Assembly (NCBI GenBank): GCA_040902105.1
Contig: JBBDXW010000075.1
Coordinates: 1 to 64,000 of the forward strand
Source: IDS-8 sp040902105
GTDB taxonomy: Bacteria; Pseudomonadota; Gammaproteobacteria; Steroidobacterales; Woeseiaceae
Reading direction: 5' to 3'
DNA: 64,000 bases
The notes under the pieces are model-generated. The model worked only from the letters and a program-made list of their open reading frames with translations, had not been told where the DNA came from and searched no databases. A program made the position numbers and the translations under genes. Each line of letters opens with the position of its first letter. The stretch's first letter is position 1. Of this stretch, positions 35,700 through 44,380 are shown piece by piece.

Positions 35700-37043
35700 T
35701 CAACGGACCGGGAGCGGGATCGGCATCGGTGCGCCATTTACGGTCAGGAGGCCTTTCTGGTACGCGGCGCTGGCGACGTAGAAGTCTCCGTCTTTTTTGA
35801 GGATGCCCATTGCAATGAGGGCGCCCGACTGTGGATTGACGGACTGTGCCAGTTCCATCAGCGCGACCGGCACGCGAATGTCGGCTGACGCTGTCAGCGC
35901 GAGTATCAGCGCGGGCCAGGAGAATTCGCCGCTGGCCGCGGTCTCGGGGAGCTTGAAACTGAGCTTTGTCGTTACCTCGCCGTGCGGCAGCGAAACATCG
36001 AGGCGGTCGAAGCGGACTTCGGCGCCCGAGGACAGAAACGTCTGCACATCGTTCTCGATGCGTGGATAGACGGCCGCCAATGCGGCGTCGGGGTCGTCGG
36101 CGCCTTGCGCGTCCCGCAGCGTCCCAATGATCGCCTGCATCGATCGGGCGTCCAGTCCATTCAGCACGACGTCAATGGCCATGTCGATTTCGCCGAAGCC
36201 GGGCACGACAACGTCGGCAATGGTCATTGTCGACTTGCCGTTGACGCGGTCGCCGTCCAACGCGCTGTCCGCGTCCAGCGTCAATTTACCAAAACCTGTC
36301 GTCGTGGCCGCGTCGACAGCCAGGGGCCGGCCAACGGACAATGAATCCATTTCGAGCGAGATCGAGCCCACCGCGAGCCCGAAATCGGTCCGGTTGGCGT
36401 TGCCCTTGAATTCAGTGGCGCCGAGGCGGAACGAATCGTCTCCGGAGTCGACAGAAAAGGGTTCGATGGCGCCGTCGTAGCCGATGCTGCGGGTCGACGG
36501 ATCGGTGGTCAGCGAGACGTCGGCACCATCCCACTCGACTTTTGCCTCTTGATCGTCGAAAGAACCGGCTTCCAGCAGATACTGCGAGACGGTTTCGCCG
36601 GACAGCCTGACCTGGCTGTACAGGGCTCCTGGAATTTCGATCAGGTCACCGTTGCCCGGATCGAACTGCAGCGTCGACACGGTACTGGCGAGCCCCGGCA
36701 TCAGTGAACCCGATTTCCGCGACATCGACGTGACCGGCACGAGTCCGTGATCGATGCGCGTGTCGACGAGCAATGCCGGAATCCACTCGGCGTCCTCGCG
36801 GCCCGTCAGACCGACGACGGCCGCTCGCAGCTTGCCTTTCTTCAACTCGATGCGATGCCGCCCCTCGGCGGTAAACCAGCCGCGCTCGAACGTTTCCTCG
36901 ATGACCAGCAGATCGTCGCTTTCGCTCTGCGCCCAGCTGATGCTGTTCTTCAGGCTCTGTTCGGCCAGGCGCCCGACGATGCCCGGGGAAACCAGGACGA
37001 TCACTGCCAGCGCCACCAGCAGCACCACCACCCATCGTTTCAA
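35700..37043 (-). CDS. DUF945 family protein (YdgA-like)
   Basis: A 447-residue envelope protein with one N-terminal transmembrane segment (WVVVLLVALAVIVLVSPGIVG), the rest predicted periplasmic and beta-rich. The start is taken as TTG 37043 because AGGGGGAAGA lies immediately upstream and KRWVVVLLV follows; ATG candidates further up (37175) lack this. DUF945 features include the FERGWFTAEGRHRIEL region near residues 50-70 and a C-terminal GALIAMGILKKDGDFYVASAAYQKGLLTVNG. Function is unknown; related YdgA is inner-membrane associated. It is divergent from a cytochrome c gene. Confidence 0.85.
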   Translation of the reverse strand: MKRWVVVLLVALAVIVLVSPGIVGRLAEQSLKNSISWAQSESDDLLVIEETFERGWFTAEGRHRIELKKGKLRAAVVGLTGREDAEWIPALLVDTRIDHGLVPVTSMSRKSGSLMPGLASTVSTLQFDPGNGDLIEIPGALYSQVRLSGETVSQYLLEAGSFDDQEAKVEWDGADVSLTTDPSTRSIGYDGAIEPFSVDSGDDSFRLGATEFKGNANRTDFGLAVGSISLEMDSLSVGRPLAVDAATTTGFGKLTLDADSALDGDRVNGKSTMTIADVVVPGFGEIDMAIDVVLNGLDARSMQAIIGTLRDAQGADDPDAALAAVYPRIENDVQTFLSSGAEVRFDRLDVSLPHGEVTTKLSFKLPETAASGEFSWPALILALTASADIRVPVALMELAQSVNPQSGALIAMGILKKDGDFYVASAAYQKGLLTVNGAPMPIPLPVR

Positions 37044-37218
37044 TGTTCTTCCCCCTAAAGACGCCGACTGTACATAAGGGTAGAGAGACGCTGCAACGGC
37101 AACCTGCGGAACGCCCATCGTTCGCGGCCAGTAGAAATAACGCTCCGGTGTCACTACCATATCGGCCTCGACCATTGCCCGGAAACCGTTCCGGCTCCAG
37201 AAACCCCTGAAAACTCAC

Positions 37219-37836
37219 GTGAACAGACTGATTTCGAAAGTCGTCGCGGCGGCCTTGATGGCACTGCTGACCGCGCCATGCGCGCAGACCGCGGTTGCGG
37301 ACGGCGATCCCGAGCGCGGCAGAACGCTTGGGTATACCTGTCTTGGATGCCATGGTATCGACGGCTATCGCAACGCGTATCCGTCGTACCGGGTACCGAA
37401 ACTGGGCGGCCAGAAGCCTGCCGCACTCGAATCTGCGTTGCGCGCGTATCGCGGTGAAAACCGGCCGCACCACACGATGCAGGCGCAGGGTGCCGGCCTG
37501 TCGGACCAGGATATTGCCGACGTCGTCGCCTGGATAGCCGAGGCGCCGGCCGCAAGCGACGATCTCGATGCGGAAGCGGTCGCCGATGTCGAAGCCGCAA
37601 AGGCTTGCATCGCATGCCACGGGAGCGCGGGAGCCTCAGTCACGCCCGCGCCGCCGGTATTGTCGGGACAACATCAGAGTTATCTGCAGGAAGCGCTGAC
37701 CCAGTACAAGGACGGCGAGCGCGGCAACACCGTGATGAGCGCATTCACGGCGGCACTGGCGGACGACGACATCGAACGACTGGCCGCCTTTTATGCGGCG
37801 CGGGACGGTCTGTACACGCTGGGCGAAGTCGAGTAG
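37219..37836 (+). CDS. Di-heme cytochrome c (c4-like)
   Basis: A 205-residue periplasmic electron carrier from GTG 37219 with a signal peptide ending near TAVADG. Two heme-attachment sites are visible: CLGCH (about 43-47) and CIACH (about 131-135), each opening a cytochrome c domain. The likely distal methionines are in HHTMQAQG and NTVMSAFT. This two-domain layout matches cytochrome c4, which feeds terminal oxidases. No oxidase genes are adjacent. The next gene starts 60 bases downstream. Confidence 0.88.
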   Translation: MNRLISKVVAAALMALLTAPCAQTAVADGDPERGRTLGYTCLGCHGIDGYRNAYPSYRVPKLGGQKPAALESALRAYRGENRPHHTMQAQGAGLSDQDIADVVAWIAEAPAASDDLDAEAVADVEAAKACIACHGSAGASVTPAPPVLSGQHQSYLQEALTQYKDGERGNTVMSAFTAALADDDIERLAAFYAARDGLYTLGEVE

Positions 37837-37896
37837 CGATTTCCGCGCTTTTTCGACCGCAATTGTCAGTATTCGCAGCAAGCAAAAGGCGCCGCA

Positions 37897-38892
37897 ATGA
37901 CAAGTCAGTCTGTTCGCACGACAGACCTTGATCATGGCATCACCGCCATCGATACCGATTACATGCGGCCGCTGCTCGATGCCAGTCATCTCATTGTCGA
38001 TAACGGCCGCGCGGCGTTTGTGGATACCGGCGTAAACGAAAGCGTCCCACTCCTGCTCGAAGCGCTCCGACGAAAAGATATCGATGTTGCCGATGTCGAC
38101 TACGTGTTCCTGACGCACGTGCATCTGGACCACGCCGGCGGAGCCGGGCAATTGATGCAGCGATTGCCCAACGCGCGCGCGGTCCTGCATCCTCGCGGCG
38201 CGCCGCACATGATCGACCCTGTCAGACTGGTCAAGGGATCCGAGGCCGTCTACGGCGAGGCGCGCGTGCGGAAAATGTATGGCGACATTGCGGCCATTCC
38301 CGGAGAGCGCATTACGGTCGTGTCCGACGAGCAGAAACTGACGCTCGGCGATCGCGTACTGCAATGCCTGTTCACCGAGGGGCACGCGCGGCATCACTAT
38401 TGCCTGGCAGATCCCGCGTCGGACGGAGTGTTCACGGGCGACAGTTTCGGCATCTCCTACCGTGAGTTCGATACCGCCGCCGGGGAGTTTATTTTCCCAA
38501 CGACGACGCCGGTGCACTTCGATCCGGCCGAGGCGCATAAAGCCATCGATCGAATCATGGCGTTGTCACCCGCGCGCCTTTACCTGACACACTACAGCAG
38601 GGTTACGGACCTGCCGCGGCTTGCCGACGACATGCATCAGAGGCTCGATGACTTTGTCGCGATCGCAACGCTGCACGCTACGGCCGGTGCGAGCGACAAT
38701 CGCACCGAAGCCATGCAGAAGAGCATGTTTGGGTACCTGACGGATGCGCTCGGACAACACGGGTTCGGCAGCGATAACGACAGGCTGCACGCGCTGCTTG
38801 ACGTCGACGTTGCCCTGAACACGATGGGGCTGGAACACTGGCTCGATCATCGCGACGGCCGCGCGGAAAACAAAGACGCCGCGAGACACTGA
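37897..38892 (+). CDS. MBL-fold metallohydrolase
   Basis: A 331-residue cytoplasmic metallo-beta-lactamase-fold enzyme. The dinuclear metal motif is THVHLDHAGG (about 70-79), with a third ligand His in EGHARHHY, the bridging Asp in GVFTGDSFG and a late His in LTHYSR. The C-terminal third (about 240-331) is helical and resembles family extensions that shape the substrate pocket. Glyoxalase II-like hydrolase activity on a thioester or lactone is possible. It stands 13 bases before acuI and shares its strand, suggesting a joint role in acyl-CoA handling. Confidence 0.85.
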   Translation: MTSQSVRTTDLDHGITAIDTDYMRPLLDASHLIVDNGRAAFVDTGVNESVPLLLEALRRKDIDVADVDYVFLTHVHLDHAGGAGQLMQRLPNARAVLHPRGAPHMIDPVRLVKGSEAVYGEARVRKMYGDIAAIPGERITVVSDEQKLTLGDRVLQCLFTEGHARHHYCLADPASDGVFTGDSFGISYREFDTAAGEFIFPTTTPVHFDPAEAHKAIDRIMALSPARLYLTHYSRVTDLPRLADDMHQRLDDFVAIATLHATAGASDNRTEAMQKSMFGYLTDALGQHGFGSDNDRLHALLDVDVALNTMGLEHWLDHRDGRAENKDAARH

Positions 38893-38905
38893 TTAAGGAA
38901 ACTTT

Positions 38906-39901
38906 ATGGACAGCTTTCGCGCCTACCGTATCGACCAGAAAGACGGCAACATCGTCGCGGACTTCACGTCGCTGACCCTGGACGATCTGGCTGCGGGCAA
39001 CGTCGTCATCAAGGTCAGCCATTCAACAATCAACTTCAAGGACGCGCTGGCCGCGACCGGCAAAGGAAAGATTCTTCGCCGGTATCCGCTGGTCGGCGGC
39101 ATCGACCTGGCCGGCACGGTCGTTCGTTCGAGTGACGAACGCTTCGCCGAAGGCCAGGCGGTGCTCGTCAACGGCTGCGGTCTGAGCGAAACGCGCGACG
39201 GCGGCTACGCCGAATATGCGCGCGTCGACGGCGATTCGGTGGTGCCCATTCCACAAGGCATGAACGCGTTTCAGGCGATGCAGATCGGCACCGCCGGCTA
39301 CACGGCCGCGCTTGCGATACACCGCATGGAACAGAACAACCAGGCCCCGGAAAACGGGCCGATCGTCGTCACCGGTGCGACCGGCGGCGTAGGCAGCGTG
39401 GCGATCGACCTGCTGGACGGGCTTGGTTACGAAGTGGTTGCGGTAACCGGCAAAGGCCACCAGGCCGATTACCTGAAAAGCATCGGTGCGCGCCGTGTCC
39501 TCGTGCGCGATGAAATCGACTTCGGCAAGCGTCCTATGGAAAAGGCCGAGTGGGGCGGCGCCATCGACAGTCTCGGCGGCGATGCGCTCGCATGGCTGAC
39601 GCGGACCGTGAACTACGGCGGTAACATCGCAAGCGTAGGACTTGCCGCCGGCATGGAACTCAAAACGACGGTGGTGCCGTTCATCCTGCGCGCAGTCTGC
39701 CTGCTCGGTATCAATTCGGTCGATACGCCGCGCGATCTCAGGTTGCAGGTATGGCAGCGGCTGGGCGGCGATCTGCGCCCTCGCCACCTCGATACGATCG
39801 GCAGCCGCAGCGTCCGCTTCGACGAGCTGCCGGATTGCTTCCAGCAATATATGGACGGCGCGGTGACCGGGCGCATCGTGGTCGAGATCGCCTCGAAGTA
39901 A
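38906..39901 (+). CDS. acuI: Acrylyl-CoA reductase (AcuI/YhdH family)
   Basis: NADPH-dependent medium-chain reductase of 331 residues that reduces acrylyl-CoA to propionyl-CoA in characterised members. The substrate/active region has HSTINFKDALAATGKGKI and PLVGGIDLAGTV; the cofactor Rossmann motif is VTGATGGVGSVAIDLL (about 153-168). Further family marks are GGAIDSLGGDAL and LLGINSVDTPRDLR. There are no zinc ligands, as expected. It is followed by prpB-prpC-prpD, so its product could feed the methylcitrate cycle. Confidence 0.88.
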   Translation: MDSFRAYRIDQKDGNIVADFTSLTLDDLAAGNVVIKVSHSTINFKDALAATGKGKILRRYPLVGGIDLAGTVVRSSDERFAEGQAVLVNGCGLSETRDGGYAEYARVDGDSVVPIPQGMNAFQAMQIGTAGYTAALAIHRMEQNNQAPENGPIVVTGATGGVGSVAIDLLDGLGYEVVAVTGKGHQADYLKSIGARRVLVRDEIDFGKRPMEKAEWGGAIDSLGGDALAWLTRTVNYGGNIASVGLAAGMELKTTVVPFILRAVCLLGINSVDTPRDLRLQVWQRLGGDLRPRHLDTIGSRSVRFDELPDCFQQYMDGAVTGRIVVEIASK

Positions 39902-39964
39902 CCCTTGGCCAATTTTTCGCCCGCGAAGCGGGCGATACAGACGTTGCGGAGCGTTGCGCCTGAT

Positions 39965-39994
39965 TTGGGAATGGGCGCTGCGCTGGTTTAGAAT
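39965..39994 (+). promoter_or_regulatory. Candidate promoter for prpBCD
   Basis: TTGGGA at 39965-39970 and TAGAAT at 39989-39994 with 18-base spacing, 80 bases upstream of prpB. The fit is moderate. Confidence 0.35.
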
Positions 39995-40074
39995 TCCGGC
40001 CCCCGAGGTTGCGCTGGACCCGTGCGAGACCCGGGCTATCCAGCCTTTTCTTTCAGATTTGACCGGGAGACGTC

Positions 40075-40983
40075 ATGCCATCGAGTGCCGGCGAACGATT
40101 CTGGCGCGCCCTTGAAGACGAGCGGCCGCTACAGGTGGTCGGCACGATCAATGCCTACGCCGCGCTTCTCGCCGAAAGAGCCGGGTTCCGGGCGCTGTAT
40201 CTTTCCGGTGCCGGGGTCGCCAACGCGTCGTTCGGCTTACCCGACCTTGCGATGACGACGCTTAACGATGTGTGCGAGGACATCCGTCGCATCACCTATG
40301 CGACCGAACTGCCGCTCCTGGTGGACGCCGATACCGGCTGGGGCGGCGCCTTCATGATCGGTCGTACCGTCCGCGAGATGACTCGCGCCGGCGCCGCGGC
40401 CTGCCATCTCGAAGACCAGGTCGCCGTCAAACGCTGCGGGCATCGTCCGGGCAAGGCGCTGGTCGAAGCGGCCGAAATGGCCGACCGCATCAAAGCGGCC
40501 GTCGACGGGCGGACCGACGAGAAATTCGCCATCATGGCGCGCACCGACGCGCATGCGGTCGAAGGCCAGCAAGCCGCCCTCGACCGTGCGGCGCGCTACG
40601 TTGCGGCCGGCGCCGACATGATTTTCGCGGAGGCGCTGACGTCGCTGGCCGAATACCGGGAATTCACCGCGGCAGTCGACGTGCCGGTGCTCGCGAACCT
40701 GACCGAGTTCGGCCAGACGCCGCTGTTTACCACCGGGGAACTCGATGAGGCCGGCGTGAGGCTCGCGTTGTACCCCTTGTCCGCCTCGCGTGCGATGGCA
40801 GCCGCGGCGAACGAGGTTTATCGCCGCATTCGACAGGACGGCACGCAAAAGGCGGTCGTAGACCGGATGCAGACGCGCTCGGACCTTTACGACGTTCTCG
40901 GCTACCATGCTTACGAGCAGAAGCTCGACGAGCTGTTCCGGGATTCGGCCCCGTCGGACAAGGCAAGAACGCCGCGGCAGTAA
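40075..40983 (+). CDS. prpB: 2-methylisocitrate lyase
   Basis: Cleaves 2-methylisocitrate to pyruvate and succinate, the last step of the methylcitrate cycle; 302 residues. Substrate and metal features are YLSGAGVANASFGLPD, LLVDADTGWGG, HLEDQVAVKRCGHRPGK (the KRCGH catalytic loop of isocitrate lyase/PEP mutase enzymes, about 122-126) and IMARTDAHAVEG. EALTSLAEYREF and LYPLSASRAM complete the barrel. ATG 40075 is preceded by GGGAG. prpC follows 22 bases after its stop. Confidence 0.96.
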   Translation: MPSSAGERFWRALEDERPLQVVGTINAYAALLAERAGFRALYLSGAGVANASFGLPDLAMTTLNDVCEDIRRITYATELPLLVDADTGWGGAFMIGRTVREMTRAGAAACHLEDQVAVKRCGHRPGKALVEAAEMADRIKAAVDGRTDEKFAIMARTDAHAVEGQQAALDRAARYVAAGADMIFAEALTSLAEYREFTAAVDVPVLANLTEFGQTPLFTTGELDEAGVRLALYPLSASRAMAAAANEVYRRIRQDGTQKAVVDRMQTRSDLYDVLGYHAYEQKLDELFRDSAPSDKARTPRQ

Positions 40984-41005
40984 GCAGGTAGAACTGGAGA
41001 ACGAC

Positions 41006-42130
41006 ATGGCGGAAAAGAAAAAAATCGGGGGGTTGGCGGGCGTTTCCGCCGGAGAAACGGCACTTTGCACCGTCGGCAAGGAAGGCGCCGGACTGACGTA
41101 CCGCGGTTACGACATCTACGACCTGTCGGACAACGCGAGCTTCGAGGAAGTCGCCTATTTGCTGATGCACGGCAAACTGCCGAACCGCCGGGAACTCGCC
41201 GCATACATCGGCAAGCTTAAATCGCTGCGGGGCCTGCCGCGCCAGGTACGACAGGCCCTGGAAATGATTCCGGCCGACAGCCATCCGATGGACGTTCTCC
41301 GCAGCGGCGTGTCCTTCCTCGGCAACGTTGAGCCCGAGGGCGACTTTTCGAACCAGGCCAACGTTGCAGACCGACTGCTCGCCTGCCTTCCGTCGATGCT
41401 TCTGTACTGGCACCGTTTTCACACCGACGGCAAGCGCATAGACGTCGAAACGGACGACGACAGCGTTTCGGGACACTTCCTCAACATGCTGCACGACGCA
41501 ACGCCCTCCGGGCTGCACCGGCGCACGCTCGACACGACCCTGATCCTGTATGCCGAGCATGAATTCAATGCCTCCACGTTTGCCGCCCGGGTCATCACCG
41601 GCACGCTGTCGGATTTCCACTCGGCCGTGACCGGCGCGATCGGTGCGCTGCGCGGACCGCTGCACGGCGGCGCCAACGAAGCCGCCATGGCCCTGATCGA
41701 AAAGTTCGACTCGCCCGAAGGGGCGGCAAAGGGCGTCCGCGAGATGCTGGCGCGCAAGGAAAAAATCATGGGCTTCGGCCACCGCGTTTACACGACCTCG
41801 GACCCGCGCAATTCGGTCAACAAGAAAATGTCGAAGAAGCTTGCCGCGGAAACCGGAGACTTGCATCTGTATGCCGTCTCGGAGGCGATTGAGAAGGTCA
41901 TGTGGGACGAGAAGAAACTTTTCGCGAATGCTGATTTTTTCGCGGCCAGCGTTTATCACTTCCTCGGCATACCGACCTACCTGTTCACGCCGATATTCGT
42001 GTGCTCGCGAATTACCGGCTGGTCGGCACACATCATGGAACAACGCGCCGACAACAAGCTGATCAGGCCGGCGGCGGACTACGTCGGCCCCGCATTGCAG
42101 AAGTGGATTCCGCTCGACGAACGCGGTTGA
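41006..42130 (+). CDS. prpC: 2-methylcitrate synthase
   Basis: Condenses propionyl-CoA with oxaloacetate; 374 residues, the usual PrpC length and shorter than housekeeping GltA. The start MAEKKKIGGLAGVSAGETAL follows GGAG. Family motifs are TYRGYDIYDLSD, the catalytic His in LHGGANEAAM, GFGHRVYTTSDPR and the catalytic Asp region NADFFAASVYHFLGIP with FTPIFVCSRITGWSAHIMEQ. Operon position between prpB and prpD supports the methylcitrate role over citrate synthase. Confidence 0.95.
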   Translation: MAEKKKIGGLAGVSAGETALCTVGKEGAGLTYRGYDIYDLSDNASFEEVAYLLMHGKLPNRRELAAYIGKLKSLRGLPRQVRQALEMIPADSHPMDVLRSGVSFLGNVEPEGDFSNQANVADRLLACLPSMLLYWHRFHTDGKRIDVETDDDSVSGHFLNMLHDATPSGLHRRTLDTTLILYAEHEFNASTFAARVITGTLSDFHSAVTGAIGALRGPLHGGANEAAMALIEKFDSPEGAAKGVREMLARKEKIMGFGHRVYTTSDPRNSVNKKMSKKLAAETGDLHLYAVSEAIEKVMWDEKKLFANADFFAASVYHFLGIPTYLFTPIFVCSRITGWSAHIMEQRADNKLIRPAADYVGPALQKWIPLDERG

Positions 42131-42211
42131 CGCGGTTGCCCGCAACAGCAACGAAGGTGCAATTTCTACGCCGGCAAGGCTTCGAGCACGATTACGAGCA
42201 CTGGAGACTGA

Positions 42212-43660
42212 ATGTCCGCACTGGATATCCGTTCGGCCAAACGCGCCGAGCCTGACGAAGTACTCATCGCGATTGCCGAGTATGTGTGTCATACGGAAAT
42301 AACGTCGGCGCTGGCCTGCGAGACTGCACGCTACTGCCTGATGGATACGCTGGCGTGCGGGTTCCAGGCGCTCGATTATCCCGCCTGCACGCGGCTTATG
42401 GGCCCGGTCGTGCCGGGCGCAACGCTTGCCGGCGGCGCGCGGGTTCCGGGCACGTCCTACGAACTGGACCCGGTTCTCGCGGCGTTCAATATCGGAGTCA
42501 TGATTCGCTGGCTCGACTTCAACGACACCTGGCTTGCCGCCGAGTGGGGACATCCGTCCGATAACCTGGGCGCGATTCTCGCCACAGCGGATTACCTGAG
42601 CCGTCAACGACGCATGCAGGGGCAAGAGCCGCTCAGCATGCAGGATGTGCTGACGGCGATGATCAAGGCACACGAGATCCAGGGCGTTATTGCGCTCGAA
42701 AACAGCTTCAACAGGGCCGGACTCGACCACGTGCTGCTGGTGCGTGTCGCATCGACAGCGGTTGTGACGCAGATGCTCGGCGGTACGCCCGAGCAGGTGA
42801 TGAATGCCGTATCGAACGCATGGATCGACGGCGGCGCGCTCCGTACCTACCGGCATGCGCCCAATACCGGGTCGCGCAAGAGCTGGGCCGCGGGTGACGC
42901 GGCCAGCCGCGCGGTGCGACTCGCATTGATCGCAATGCGTGGAGAAATGGGGTATCCCTCGGCGTTGTCTGCGAAAAACTGGGGCTTTTACGACGTGCTG
43001 TTCAAGGGCAAGTCGTTTTCGTTTCCCCGGGGCTACGGCAGCTACGTGATGGAGAACATCCTGTTCAAGATTTCCTATCCGGCGGAGTTCCATGCGCAGA
43101 CCGCAGTCGAAGCGGCGATGACGCTGCACCCTGAGGTGCGCGACCGGTTGCAGGAAATCGAGAGAATCGTCATCGAGACGCAGGAACCCGCGGTTCGCAT
43201 CATCGACAAGACCGGCCCGCTCGACAACCCGGCCGATCGCGATCACTGCCTGCAGTACATGACGGCCGTGCCGCTTGTTTTCGGCCGCCTGACAGCGGCT
43301 GACTACGAAGACAAAGTGGCGATCGATCCGCGCATCGACATGCTGCGGGCGCGCATGGAAGTACGAGAGAATGACGCCTTCACGAAAGACTATTACGATC
43401 CGCATAAACGTTACATCGGCAATTCAGTGCAGGTGTATTTCAACGATGGGACGAGCACTGAACGGGAGCAGGTCGACTTTCCTGTTGGCCACCGGCTGCG
43501 GCGCAGCGAGGGCCTGCCGCTTCTGCAGCAGAAATTCGCAGCGAGCGTATCGCGCAAGGTCAAAGCAAGCCAGTGGCAGATGCTCGAGACGGTATTGAAC
43601 GACAGCGACGAACTGAAGGCACTGCCGGTGGACGACTTCATGGCGTTGCTGGTCGCTTGA
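42212..43660 (+). CDS. prpD: 2-methylcitrate dehydratase
   Basis: Iron-independent MmgE/PrpD-family dehydratase of 482 residues acting between PrpC and PrpB. Motifs include ARYCLMDTLACGFQAL, RWLDFNDTWLAAEWGHPSDN (active region), EIQGVIALENSFNRAGLDHV and KSWAAGDAASRAVRLA. The C-terminal domain has KYPAEFHAQTAVEAA-like SYPAEFHAQTAVEAA and the positions expected for substrate binding. It is 81 bases after prpC. As a full-length PrpD is present, no acnD/prpF pair is needed. Confidence 0.95.
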   Translation: MSALDIRSAKRAEPDEVLIAIAEYVCHTEITSALACETARYCLMDTLACGFQALDYPACTRLMGPVVPGATLAGGARVPGTSYELDPVLAAFNIGVMIRWLDFNDTWLAAEWGHPSDNLGAILATADYLSRQRRMQGQEPLSMQDVLTAMIKAHEIQGVIALENSFNRAGLDHVLLVRVASTAVVTQMLGGTPEQVMNAVSNAWIDGGALRTYRHAPNTGSRKSWAAGDAASRAVRLALIAMRGEMGYPSALSAKNWGFYDVLFKGKSFSFPRGYGSYVMENILFKISYPAEFHAQTAVEAAMTLHPEVRDRLQEIERIVIETQEPAVRIIDKTGPLDNPADRDHCLQYMTAVPLVFGRLTAADYEDKVAIDPRIDMLRARMEVRENDAFTKDYYDPHKRYIGNSVQVYFNDGTSTEREQVDFPVGHRLRRSEGLPLLQQKFAASVSRKVKASQWQMLETVLNDSDELKALPVDDFMALLVA

Positions 43661-43671
43661 GCCGGCCCGGT

Positions 43672-44352
43672 GTGAATTCGGCACAACTGTCTGACGCAAT
43701 CGAGTCCGGTGTCGCGGCGCTGGGGCAAGAGTTGCCGGCGGGCGCGGGCGCAAAACTTGCGCACCTCATTGCAGAGCTTGCGCGCTGGAACGCGCGCATC
43801 AATCTCACCTCCGTACGCGATGTCAACGCCATGGTGTCCGCCCACGTGCTGGACAGCCTCGCCGTAAGGCCGTACCTGACCGGGCCGACGACGATCGACA
43901 TCGGTACCGGCGCGGGCTTCCCCGGCTTGCCGCTGGCGATTGCGGAGCCCGGGCGGAGCGTTGAACTTCTTGACAGCAGCGGCAAAAAACAAGCCTTCGT
44001 AAGACATATAATCGGCGAACTTGGCATCGCAAATGCAGTCGCGATAAAGGCGCGAGCAGAACACTATGCACCCGGCATTCGCTTTGATACCGTGGTTGCC
44101 CGGGCATTTGCCGCAATTCCAGAGCTTATTGAACTCGCCGGGCACCTGGTGGGCGACACCGGCGTGCTGCTTGCGCAGAAGGGCAAATATCCGCACGACG
44201 AACTGCGGCAATTTATGGACATGCCAGAGCTGTCAGACCTGTGGGACTACGACGTGACCGAACTCAAGGTGCCAGGACTCGAAACGCGTACGAGGCATAT
44301 CGTCAGCTTGCGCAGACGAAAGTCTTTCGGAACAAGGGCAGCCGCAACATGA
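43672..44352 (+). CDS. rsmG: 16S rRNA (guanine(527)-N7)-methyltransferase RsmG
   Basis: S-adenosylmethionine-dependent methyltransferase (GidB), 226 residues from GTG 43672; a TTG at 43657 overlapping the prpD stop is an alternative. Family motifs are WNARINLTSVRD, HVLDSLAV, the cofactor loop DIGTGAGFPGLPLAIA (about 74-89), VELLDSSGKKQAFVRH and VARAFA. In relatives it follows mnmG; here the Opp operon, envelope genes and prpBCD lie between. parA starts 28 bases downstream. Confidence 0.95.
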   Translation: MNSAQLSDAIESGVAALGQELPAGAGAKLAHLIAELARWNARINLTSVRDVNAMVSAHVLDSLAVRPYLTGPTTIDIGTGAGFPGLPLAIAEPGRSVELLDSSGKKQAFVRHIIGELGIANAVAIKARAEHYAPGIRFDTVVARAFAAIPELIELAGHLVGDTGVLLAQKGKYPHDELRQFMDMPELSDLWDYDVTELKVPGLETRTRHIVSLRRRKSFGTRAAAT

Positions 44353-44380
44353 ACATTCCGGCGGGCCGGCGGGCGGCGGC

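Noticed and set aside
39919..39935. Hairpin CGCCCGC-GAA-GCGGGCG after acuI as a terminator
   Set aside because: The T-run precedes the stem on the plus strand and no T-run follows on either strand, so it does not fit a Rho-independent terminator.
40727..43405. An 892-codon open frame on the minus strand across prpB, prpC and prpD
   Set aside because: Antisense to three recognisable enzymes, no motifs, typical of high-GC DNA.
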